Positions 1-5,970 of a DNA stretch of 64,000 bases are shown here, piece by piece. The notes under the pieces were generated by a model. It saw nothing but the letters and a program-made list of their open reading frames with translations. It had not been told where the DNA came from and did no database searches. The position numbers and the translations under genes were made by a program. The DNA comes from CADEDH01 sp965263455 (lineage in GTDB: Bacteria; Actinomycetota; Acidimicrobiia; Acidimicrobiales; SZUA-35). Within the stretch, counting starts at the first letter, position 1. Each line of letters begins with the position of its first letter. The stretch lies in assembly GCA_965263455.1 (NCBI GenBank), contig CBDHHN010000004.1:2790001-2854000 (forward strand), written 5' to 3'.

Positions 1-653
1 ACGAGATCAACGAGATCTTCCGGGAGCAGGTCGCCGAGCTGTGGGCCCGGGTCATCGGGAAGCTGTTCAACCGGTTGAAGCGGTTCCTGTTGGGGTTGGT
101 GAACCGGGCCCTCGGGTCGCTCGACGAGGCGCTGATCATCGAGCTGATCGTGGCCAGCCGCCAGCGGGCCTGGAACTGGGCCGCGCCCCTGTGGGACGAC
201 CCCGATGCCCGCCGCCGGGTCGAGGACGAACGCCCGGACCTGGCCGGGTTGTTGGCCCGGGTCATCCTCATCTCGCCCTTCTACTTCCTGCGTACCGATC
301 GGGATCCGGGCCGGGTCGCCCTGTACCGGCTGACCCAGCAGGTCCTCGGGGGCGAGGTGGTGCCGGTCGAGCCGATCGAGGGCGGGGGTCTGGCCGTTCG
401 GTCCCGACCCCGGTCCAATGGCGCCGAGCTGGAGGCCGAGGGGCGGCCCGCCGTGCTGTGGCGGGGCGCCGCCGACGACGGACTCGGCTTCCTGGTGTCG
501 GATGAGCTGGGTGACGGGTTGCGGTGGGAACGGGCGGCGTTGCTTCGGGCCGGTTGCGCCGACGACGACCCCGAACTCCTGCGCATCGAGGGTCTCATCG
601 CCGACAGCGACCTGGTGCGAGGCCGAACCGACCTGCTGCCCGACACCGACTGA
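1..653 (+). CDS. Hypothetical protein, 5' end outside the window
   Basis: The reading frame is open from base 3 to a TGA at 651-653, so the true start lies to the left of the window; an internal TTG at 75 is not needed. The visible 216 residues begin with a charged amphipathic stretch and a hydrophobic segment (RVILISPFYFLRT around residue 90), followed by an acidic, Arg-rich C-terminal half ending in DTD. No catalytic motif or known family is recognised. It is followed after 7 bp by a kinase-like remnant on the same strand. Confidence 0.6.
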   Translation, partial: EINEIFREQVAELWARVIGKLFNRLKRFLLGLVNRALGSLDEALIIELIVASRQRAWNWAAPLWDDPDARRRVEDERPDLAGLLARVILISPFYFLRTDRDPGRVALYRLTQQVLGGEVVPVEPIEGGGLAVRSRPRSNGAELEAEGRPAVLWRGAADDGLGFLVSDELGDGLRWERAALLRAGCADDDPELLRIEGLIADSDLVRGRTDLLPDTD

Positions 654-660
654 CCGGCCG

Positions 661-981
661 GTGGGCGGTCGGCTCGATCTCCCGGTGTTCCACGTCGTCC
701 TGGATTGCGCAGAGCCCGAGCTTCGCCGCCGTATCGACGGCGATGAGGTGGAGAGCGAGGCCCGGGCCTGGCGGCTCGGTCACCTGGATGCGTATCGGGA
801 GGCTCGGACCTGGTTGTCGGCGTCGGCCGATCTCGTGATCGACACCACCGACCTCACTGTCGAGGGGGCGGCCGATGCCGTCGTGACCGCGGTCCGCCCG
901 GTGCTCAGGTCGGGGCCTGTTCGTGATGCAGGAGCTCGGCGATCAGGTCGTCTCGCAGGTCGGCCAGGGCGGCATCCGTGA
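661..981 (+). pseudogene. C-terminal remnant of a P-loop kinase-like protein
   Basis: From a GTG at 661 the frame encodes FHVVLDCAEPELRRRI, a LGHLDAYREARTWL segment and LVIDTTDLTVEGAADAVV. This resembles the C-terminal half of small AAA/TmrB-type P-loop kinases, where arginines of the lid and a final strand with DTT close the fold. The N-terminal Walker A half is absent, because the preceding 660 bp code for another protein in a different frame. Family-like sequence ends near 900, and the frame then runs on to 979-981 antisense to the sulfatase gene. A decayed, 5'-truncated gene is the simplest reading. The family assignment is by eye. Confidence 0.45.
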
Positions 982-2323
982 CCCGGTTGTCGGTCTCGTC
1001 CGGATCCTCGCCGAGGTCGAACAGCTCACACGGCGTACCCGACGGGACGTGGACGGTGGCCCGGTACCGGTCGGTGCGGATGCCGGCGAAGTTGCCGATG
1101 CGGGAGAGGAGCTGATCCCGGCCCACGGGCTCGCCGCTGAGGGCCGGAAGCAGCGAGGACCCGGCACCCCCGGTCGGTGGCTCGGCCCCGCCGATGGCGG
1201 CCAGGGTGGCGGTGACGTCGACCAGTTCGGTCAGGGCTTCCTCGGTCCGCCCCGACATGCCGCCGGGCGGGCGGATGAGCAGCGGCACCTGGACCGAGGG
1301 GGCGTAGAAGTTCATCTTGGCCCACAGGCCATGGCTGCCCAGCATCTCGCCGTGATCGCAGGTGTAGACGATCCACGTCCGATCCAGCTCCCCCAGATCG
1401 TCGAGGGTTCGCAGCACATCGCCGATCCGCTGATCGATGAGCGAGACCATGCCGAGGTAGTGGCGGATACCGGCCCGTACGAAGTCGTCGTCCATGGCCT
1501 CGACCTGGGAGTGGTCGTCGAGCACGGCCAGGTACTTGGCCCAGATCTCGGGTGACGGCTCGGGTCGGGTGAGGTCGGGGACGTCGATCGGGGCGTCGGC
1601 GTAGTGGGCGGCCCAGGTCGGATCGTCGACCAGGGGAACGTGGGGCTGCACGAAGGCCAGCTTGAGGAAGAAGGGCTGTGCCGCCTCCCGGGTCTGGAGC
1701 CAGTCGATGGCGGCGTCGGCCAGGAAGTTGGTGAGGTCGAGTTCCGGGGGCAGGACGCTGGTCTCGCCCCGCCAGTGGGTCGGGGTCAGCCGGAAGATGC
1801 CACGGATCTGGTCGCGATAGGCGTCCAGTTGTCCGTGGGCGTCGAGATGGTCGACGTAGGGGGTGCGGAGGTGACGGGCGCAGTGCAGGTACTTGTCGTA
1901 CTCCTCCAACACGTGGTCCCAGCCGAACCCCTGCACGAACGGTGCCCGGTCGCGCATGTCGAAGGCCTCGGTGCCCGAGGGGGCGTAGGACTCGTGGTAG
2001 TGGGTCTTGCCGAACGTCGCCGTCTCGTAGCCGACGGCCTGCAGACTCTTCATCACCGTGGGCCAGGAGGGATCGAAGCCGCCGGTGTTGCCGACCACAC
2101 CCAGCTCAGTCGGATAGCGGCCGGTGATGACGCTGGCCCGGCTGGGCTGGCAGATCGGGCTCTGACACCAGGTGCGGGTGAAGCGCACGCCCTCGGCGGC
2201 GAGCCGGTCGAGGGTGGGCGTGGCCACCACGGGATGCCCGGCGCACCCCAGCACATCGTGGCGATGCTGGTCGCTGAAGACGAACAGGATGTTGTCGGGC
2301 CTTGGTGCCCCCTCGGCGCTCAT
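905..2323 (-). CDS. Sulfatase (formylglycine-dependent type I family)
   Basis: This 472-residue protein is a predicted sulfate-ester hydrolase of the alkaline-phosphatase superfamily. The N-terminus has the metal-binding FSDQHRHD segment (residues 16-23). The formylglycine signature is ICQPSRAS with Cys58, which fits C-x-P-S-R, so activation would need a formylglycine-generating enzyme. A second metal site is suggested by VYTCDHGEMLGSHGLWAK in the C-terminal half. No signal peptide is visible, so the enzyme looks cytoplasmic. The ATG at 2323 is divergent from a TetR gene at 2443, and the 119-bp gap could hold promoters for both. Phosphonate monoester hydrolase is a possible alternative activity in the same fold. 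Substrate is not predictable. Confidence 0.88.
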   Translation of the reverse strand: MSAEGAPRPDNILFVFSDQHRHDVLGCAGHPVVATPTLDRLAAEGVRFTRTWCQSPICQPSRASVITGRYPTELGVVGNTGGFDPSWPTVMKSLQAVGYETATFGKTHYHESYAPSGTEAFDMRDRAPFVQGFGWDHVLEEYDKYLHCARHLRTPYVDHLDAHGQLDAYRDQIRGIFRLTPTHWRGETSVLPPELDLTNFLADAAIDWLQTREAAQPFFLKLAFVQPHVPLVDDPTWAAHYADAPIDVPDLTRPEPSPEIWAKYLAVLDDHSQVEAMDDDFVRAGIRHYLGMVSLIDQRIGDVLRTLDDLGELDRTWIVYTCDHGEMLGSHGLWAKMNFYAPSVQVPLLIRPPGGMSGRTEEALTELVDVTATLAAIGGAEPPTGGAGSSLLPALSGEPVGRDQLLSRIGNFAGIRTDRYRATVHVPSGTPCELFDLGEDPDETDNRVTDAALADLRDDLIAELLHHEQAPT

Positions 2324-2442
2324 GGGGCAACGCTAACTGCTGCCGGTCGAGGGGGCCCGTGCCGCTGCAGTGAGGGTGGTGGCGATGTTCTGCCGGTCGT
2401 CGTCATCTCTCACGGTTCCTCGACGACCGGTACCCTGAGCAG

Positions 2443-3027
2443 GTGCCCCGAACGACCGAATTCGACCGCCAGGTCGTCCTCGAAGCGGCGATGAACGCGT
2501 TCTGGGCCAACGGCTACGAGGCCACATCGCTCCATGACCTGCTGGATGTCATGGGGCTGTCGAAGAGCAGCTTCTACCACGCTTTCGGCAGCAAGGAAGA
2601 GCTGTTCATCGCCTGCTTGCTCCACTACCAGCAGGCCCTGGTGGCCGAGTTTCGGGCCGGGGTCGGTCAGAGCTCGTCGCCCCTGGGGTTCATCGAGGAC
2701 TACCTGTTGTCGATAGCGGACGGGCAGAACACGACGGCGACCAAGGGCTGCCTGCTGATGAACACGGCGTCGGAGTTCGCTCAGCGAAACCCCGACATCG
2801 CCAGAGTCACCAGGCAGGGCATCGAAGCCTTGGAACAGCAGCTCGCCAAGACGGTCGGAGAAGCACAGGCCGCCGGTGAGATTGCCGCCGACGCCGATCC
2901 CCGCGTCCTTGGCACCGTCCTCACCACCACCATCAGCGGGCTCAAGACGCTGGCCAAGGGTGGGATGCCGGAGGACCGCCTCAAGGCAACGGCCCAGGCG
3001 GTGCTGGCCTCGCTTTCGGCCTCGTAG
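2443..3027 (+). CDS. TetR/AcrR family transcriptional regulator
   Basis: A 194-residue protein with GTG start. Residues 10-60 form a TetR helix-turn-helix (AFWANGYEATSLHDLLDVMG then LSKSSFYHAFGSKEELF), and the rest is the helical ligand-binding and dimerisation domain, containing GCLLMNTASEF, common in the AcrR/QacR-like subgroup. It is divergent from the sulfatase and is followed after 173 bp by an isochorismatase-type gene whose promoter holds two palindromes at 3103-3118 and 3139-3152. It is the most likely repressor of that gene. No identical palindrome is seen upstream of the regulator itself, so autoregulation is not shown. Confidence 0.88.
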   Translation: MPRTTEFDRQVVLEAAMNAFWANGYEATSLHDLLDVMGLSKSSFYHAFGSKEELFIACLLHYQQALVAEFRAGVGQSSSPLGFIEDYLLSIADGQNTTATKGCLLMNTASEFAQRNPDIARVTRQGIEALEQQLAKTVGEAQAAGEIAADADPRVLGTVLTTTISGLKTLAKGGMPEDRLKATAQAVLASLSAS

Positions 3028-3069
3028 CGAGCCTTGCCTTGCGGCGGGCCGCCGCCTCGTAGCGAGCCT
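3019..3069. repeat. Short direct repeat, two 16-bp copies
   Basis: The 16-mer gcctcgtagcgagcct occurs at 3019-3034 and again at 3054-3069. The first copy contains the TAG stop of the TetR gene at 3025-3027. Each copy has CTCG and CGAG arms around TAG, a weak hairpin. It looks like a local duplication of the 3' end of the regulator gene. No function is evident. Confidence 0.6.
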
Positions 3070-3095
3070 CCGCCTGGCGGTGGACGCCGTATCCC

Positions 3096-3152
3096 TTGAC
3101 TGTGGACCGTTCGGTCCATTACATTGCTTCCCAGTTGAGGACCGATCGGTCC
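3096..3152 (+). promoter_or_regulatory. Promoter with two TetR-type palindromic operators
   Basis: A -35 box TTGACT (3096-3101) and -10 box TTACAT (3119-3124) are separated by 17 bp. A palindrome with 7-bp arms, TGGACCG-TT-CGGTCCA, fills 3103-3118, inside that spacer. A second, perfect 14-bp palindrome GGACCGATCGGTCC lies at 3139-3152, just downstream of the expected transcription start. A bound TetR dimer at either site would block RNA polymerase. The boxes and palindromes are read directly; assigning them to the TetR protein encoded at 2443 is inference from proximity. Confidence 0.75.
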
Positions 3153-3200
3153 AATACGCCGGACGTAGTGAATCAGCTACATCAAGCACGGAGGAAGCCG

Positions 3201-3782
3201 ATGTCCACACCGCAAACAGCCCTGGTGGTGCTCGACGGTCAGAACGACTTTCTGACCCAAGGAGGGGTGTTCTATGACGCCATCCGAAGCCAGGACGACG
3301 ATCGAAGCCTGGTGGAGTCGATCAACGCCTGGATCGAGGCGGCCCACCAGCGGGATGTCGCCGTGATCAACACCCACATCGTGTTCGACGACGGCTATCC
3401 AATCGCCGGCGACTCGCCCTACGGGATCTTCGCTGCGGTCAAGGATTCAGGCGGCTTCCTGCGCGGCTCCTGGGGTGCCGAAACCGCCGAGGATCTTCGC
3501 TTTGGCCAGGCCGACATGGTGTTCGAGAAGCCCGGCATGAGCGCGTTCCTCAACCCCGAGTTCGAGGCCGCACTGCAGCGAAACAACATCGACACCCTGG
3601 TGCTCGCCGGTCTGCTCACCGACGCCTGCGTCGAGTGCACGATGCGCACCGCCTACGACAAGGGGTATGACGTCTTCGTGGCGGCCGACGCGACCCGGAC
3701 CCTCGACCCCGACAAGCACACCACCACCATCGAACAGAGCTTCCCGCTCTTCTCCAAGACCATGCGGTTGGACGAGCTGTGA
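3201..3782 (+). CDS. Isochorismatase-family cysteine hydrolase
   Basis: A 193-residue alpha/beta hydrolase of the isochorismatase/nicotinamidase superfamily. The catalytic triad is visible: Asp12 in VVLDGQNDF, Lys110 in FEKPGMSAF and Cys143 in GLLTDACVECTMRTA. A cis-peptide region precedes the cysteine, as in the family. The ATG at 3201 is preferred because GAGGA lies 6 bp upstream and it falls downstream of the promoter at 3096-3124; an in-frame upstream start at 3096 would sit inside that promoter. The 3' end overlaps the next gene by 4 bp (GTGA). Family members cleave isochorismate, N-carbamoyl compounds or amides; the substrate is not predictable. Confidence 0.88.
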   Translation: MSTPQTALVVLDGQNDFLTQGGVFYDAIRSQDDDRSLVESINAWIEAAHQRDVAVINTHIVFDDGYPIAGDSPYGIFAAVKDSGGFLRGSWGAETAEDLRFGQADMVFEKPGMSAFLNPEFEAALQRNNIDTLVLAGLLTDACVECTMRTAYDKGYDVFVAADATRTLDPDKHTTTIEQSFPLFSKTMRLDEL

Positions 3783-4228
3783 GTCGGCGCGCCCTCCTGC
3801 TCGTCCTCACCCTCATGCTCGCAGGGCGGGCCATGACCCTGGCCTTCATCCACCGGGCCGGCGATGGGGGAGCAGGCGATCCTCCCGCTGCGTGGCTCAT
3901 GCCGCTGATCGGCGATGCCGTGATCGGTATCAGCGCTCTGGCCGTGGCCTACCTGATCTGGCGGGGCCGGGGGCTGTGGGCGTGGACCACGGTCGTGGTC
4001 TGGAACGCGCTCGGTATCTGGGATGCGCTTGCCGCCTTTGTCGTCCAGAGCACCGACCCGTGGCCCGAGTTCTTCATGCTCCGGGCCTTCGGCTCGTCGA
4101 TGTTCTTCATCGCCTCGGCCATGCATGTGCTGGCCCTGGTCCTGGTTGGCGGGTCCGAACTGCGGCATCGCTTCGGCGTGGAGCAGATCGTCGGCGGCAG
4201 TCACGACAGGGCAATCCAAATCGGCTGA
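3779..4228 (+). CDS. Small integral membrane protein, four predicted helices
   Basis: The GTG start at 3779 overlaps the isochorismatase stop, so translation is probably coupled and the gene shares the operator-controlled promoter. The 149 residues form about four hydrophobic segments: LLLVLTLMLAGRAMTLAF, a second near residues 40-60 (LIGDAVIGISALAVAYLIW), a third at TTVVVWNALGIWDALAAFVV and a fourth at MFFIASAMHVLALVLVGG. The polar tail is short. No family is recognised. The context suggests a membrane partner or a transport/permeability function tied to the hydrolase substrate. It ends 15 bp before the first tRNA-Gly fragment, the island border. Confidence 0.7.
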   Translation: MSRRALLLVLTLMLAGRAMTLAFIHRAGDGGAGDPPAAWLMPLIGDAVIGISALAVAYLIWRGRGLWAWTTVVVWNALGIWDALAAFVVQSTDPWPEFFMLRAFGSSMFFIASAMHVLALVLVGGSELRHRFGVEQIVGGSHDRAIQIG

Positions 4229-4243
4229 CCGGTCCTGCGCCCG

Positions 4244-4279
4244 TTGAGCGGGTGAGGAGAATCGAACTCCCGTATTCAG
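4244..4279 (-). repeat. tRNA-Gly 3' fragment, putative att site A
   Basis: 36 bp here match the complement of the 3' part of the complete tRNA-Gly(CCC) gene at 17592-17662 without mismatch, together with three flanking bases. The match runs from the acceptor 3' strand through the T arm to the 3' side of the anticodon stem, then stops. The 5' half of a tRNA is missing. Such 3'-end copies are the usual scar of tyrosine-recombinase integration into tRNA genes. It marks the far end of the accessory region. Confidence 0.8.
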
Positions 4280-4320
4280 GTCGGTTGTTGACGCCTGGTC
4301 ACGATCAGATCCGGTCTGCT

Positions 4321-4340
4321 GTGGCACGTGAGTGGCACGG
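4321..4340 (+). repeat. Direct-repeat pair GTGGCACG, putative integrase arm site
   Basis: GTGGCACG occurs at 4321-4328 and 4332-4339 (11-bp period). The same pair with 10-bp period is found at 4807-4824, near the other end of the small element. Paired short direct repeats just inside att sites are typical of arm-type sites of tyrosine integrases. No binding evidence exists. Confidence 0.45.
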
Positions 4341-4349
4341 CCAAAGGGG

Positions 4350-4486
4350 TCAGCTGGGCACGAGTTCGAATGCTCGTCCGTTTACTGGTTGGACGATGGT
4401 GAAGTGTCGCCGGTCGAGGGTGGCGATGCGGGTATGACCGAGTCGTTCGGCTATACGATGACGCCGGTATCGATGACCAGCGCGTT
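4350..4486 (-). pseudogene. vapC toxin remnant with internal deletion (PIN domain)
   Basis: Directly after the VapB-like stop, the frame continues with NALVIDTGVIV, the first strand of a PIN-domain RNase with its first catalytic Asp. It then hits TAG and, in another frame, resumes as the C-terminus RIAERLGHTRIATLDRRHF followed by a FELVPS end and TGA at 4350-4352. About 80-90 central residues of a normal VapC (roughly 130 residues), including the other acidic active-site residues, are gone. The order antitoxin-then-toxin is normal for vapBC. The toxin should be inactive. Confidence 0.7.
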
Positions 4487-4702
4487 TCAGTCGTGCCCGA
4501 AGCCGTCGGCGAGTAGTTCGTCGATCTGGTGACTGGTGCCCTCGCCGGATGCCCCGGCCGCAACGAAGGCCGGCAGGGCGGGAGCCGACCGGTCGGCGAG
4601 GCTCTCGGCGAATTCGACGATGAGTTGGCCGACAGTGATGCCGCGACGCTTCGCTTCGGCGGCCAGCTTGGCTTCGGCCTCGTCGGGAAGGTCGATGGTC
4701 AT
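4487..4702 (-). CDS. VapB-like antitoxin (orphaned)
   Basis: A 71-residue protein starting MTIDLPDEAEAKLAAEAKRR, with a ribbon-helix-helix-like N-terminus (residues 1-45) and a C-terminal toxin-binding tail rich in Ala and Gly that ends LLADGFGHD. This is the usual layout of actinobacterial VapB antitoxins. The partner vapC immediately downstream is deleted internally, so the antitoxin is intact but alone. It lies within the 0.6 kb element between tRNA-Gly fragments A and B. It could still repress its own promoter or counter a related VapC elsewhere in the genome. Confidence 0.7.
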   Translation of the reverse strand: MTIDLPDEAEAKLAAEAKRRGITVGQLIVEFAESLADRSAPALPAFVAAGASGEGTSHQIDELLADGFGHD

Positions 4703-4806
4703 GGAACCATCGTACCCACCGGTGTGATGGGCTCGCCTGTGGGTCCTGGGCAGCAGCGCCGCTTGCGGGTAGCCGCTGTCGGCCGCTGGCTCTTGGGCCT
4801 CTCGTA

Positions 4807-4825
4807 GTGGCACGCCGTGGCACGG
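4807..4825 (+). repeat. Direct-repeat pair GTGGCACG, second end of small element
   Basis: GTGGCACG at 4807-4814 and 4817-4824, each followed by C or G. It repeats the pair found at 4321-4339 in the same orientation. The two pairs lie just inside the two tRNA-Gly fragments that bound the 0.6 kb element, which supports reading them as that element's recombinase arm sites. Confidence 0.45.
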
Positions 4826-4882
4826 CGACGGTTGCGCCATCTCGCCCAAGGCTCGCGAGCGGTACGTTTCCCCTGGTCAGCG

Positions 4883-4928
4883 GCTTGAGCGGGTGAGGAG
4901 AATCGAACTCCGTATTCAGCTTGGGAAG
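4883..4928 (-). repeat. tRNA-Gly 3' fragment, putative att site B
   Basis: 46 bp match the complement of the tRNA-Gly(CCC) 3' portion and reach into the anticodon loop (CTTGGGAAG at 4920-4928), with one C missing in the T stem (ACTCCG instead of ACTCCCG) at about 4909-4911. Similarity also extends leftwards across a CCCTGGT-containing flank resembling 17570-17592. The anticodon-stem 5' strand, D arm and acceptor 5' strand are absent, so it is not a functional tRNA. It separates the small element from the 12.7 kb element. Confidence 0.8.
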
Positions 4929-5034
4929 AGTTCGACACAGAGTGTGGAGGTGGCCGATTGTCCCCTGAATACGGGTCTCCGGGGTTCCGCTGGTCCCGGC
5001 TGGTGGCCCCGTGGACCGGTTCTTGTCGGCTGCT

Positions 5035-5056
5035 ACGGGCACTGGGCGGGCACTGG
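5035..5056 (+). repeat. Direct-repeat pair CGGGCACTGG, left end of large element
   Basis: CGGGCACTGG occurs twice with 11-bp period (5036-5045, 5047-5056). The near-identical pair at 17510-17531 lies next to the intact tRNA-Gly, at the other end of the 12.7 kb element, in the same orientation and also preceded by GCT. The motif differs from that of the small element, as expected if two different recombinases were involved. Confidence 0.5.
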
Positions 5057-5117
5057 CGGCGGGTGTCGGGCCAGGGTGGCGTGCCAGGCTGTCAGTCTCG
5101 TGGTCTAGGGTGAGGTC

Positions 5118-5282
5118 ATGGCGAAGCGCTACACCGCAGCCGAGCTTGAGGCTATGTCGGCCGCCGAGCGGGCCGAGGTCATCAAGGCTGCGATCGTGAC
5201 CGATCCCGACGAGGTCGATCAGGATCTCCTGGCTCGGGGCCGCAAGCGGTTGGCCGGGCGGTTCTCGGAACTCACCGGCTGA
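5118..5282 (+). CDS. Small protein, possible antitoxin-like partner
   Basis: A 54-residue ORF with ATG start preceded by GTGAGGT. It begins MAKRYTAAELEAMSAAERAE and ends LAGRFSELTG, with high helical propensity and many charged residues. It is followed 7 bp downstream by a 97-residue protein in the same direction, and this short-then-longer arrangement is typical of type II toxin-antitoxin pairs. No family is recognised, so the antitoxin role is only inferred from size, order and island location. Confidence 0.5.
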   Translation: MAKRYTAAELEAMSAAERAEVIKAAIVTDPDEVDQDLLARGRKRLAGRFSELTG

Positions 5283-5289
5283 TCCGTCC

Positions 5290-5583
5290 GTGCGGCGAGA
5301 GGTTCGGGTCGACAATCGGTTCTTCGATGATGTCGACGCCGCGTTCCGACCGGAACGTGGGCCCAACGGCGAGCCATCGGCCGATGATTTCATTCGGTTG
5401 GATCTGTTCGGGATTCAGGAGGAGGTGGCCGAGCGGTTCGATGATCTGCCGGTCGAGCCCACCGCCCCGGGCGTCCGGGTCCTGGTGGCTACTGGTCTGA
5501 TGTTTCGCCAGGCCGCCATCTACGCAGCCGAGATGCCGGATGGCGTGGTGTACCTCATCGGCCTCGAAGTCGACCACTACTAA
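5290..5583 (+). CDS. Small protein, possible toxin-like partner
   Basis: A 97-residue protein with GTG start, 7 bp after the preceding 54-residue gene. It opens VDNRFFDDVDAAF and ends with alternating hydrophobic strands VRVLVATGLMF, QAAIYAAEM and GVVYLIGLEVDHY, compatible with a small beta-rich fold such as RelE/ParE-like toxins. No catalytic residues can be named with confidence. The pairing and location just inside an integrative element favour a toxin-antitoxin module, but another small accessory function is possible. Confidence 0.5.
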   Translation: MRREVRVDNRFFDDVDAAFRPERGPNGEPSADDFIRLDLFGIQEEVAERFDDLPVEPTAPGVRVLVATGLMFRQAAIYAAEMPDGVVYLIGLEVDHY

Positions 5584-5970
5584 TCGCTGCCGGGCGGTGA
5601 CGGCTCGTCGAGCTGACAACGCTCAGATCACCGTGCGTGGTCGCGTTGTAGTGCACGTAAGGCGTCCTACAACGCCGGTAGTGGGCGGTAGCGAACGAAG
5701 CCTCTTTGGATGTCAGGCGGGGATGTAGCCGGGTGTTGTGGAATCGCATCAGGTCATCGTCGCTCGCCTCGCCGAAGCCGATCGGGTGCAGTTTCGATGT
5801 GACGTCGTACGCACTAAGCGGGTTCTTTGAGCTTGCGTTCGTGTCGGCGTTCTCGATGTGCACCCGGCTCGAAGTCGCCTGACACCTGCTGCGTGCCACA
5901 CGCTGGTCCGTCAACGTGCCACATGAAGCGCTGGTGCCAGACGAATCCGGTCGTGGTCATCGGCGGGCCC
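5584..5970. other. Intergenic stretch without a convincing gene
   Basis: This 387-bp region between the small gene pair and the amine oxidase has no supported gene. A minus-strand frame (5555-5914) contains a short phrase, DLMRFHNTRLHPRL, faintly like the C-terminus of DDE transposases, but its surroundings are unlike any transposase. Two copies of CGTGCCAC occur within about 30 bp near 5893-5923, the reverse complement of the GTGGCACG repeats seen near 4321 and 4807. Confidence 0.4.

Noticed and set aside
4244..4928. Possible extra tRNA genes at fragments A and B
   Set aside because: Both lack the D arm and acceptor 5' strand, so neither can fold as tRNA.
5555..5914. Minus-strand frame with a faintly transposase-like phrase (FHNTRLHPRL)
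   Set aside because: Only about ten residues are suggestive and the flanking sequence fits no transposase family, so it is not annotated as a mobile element.
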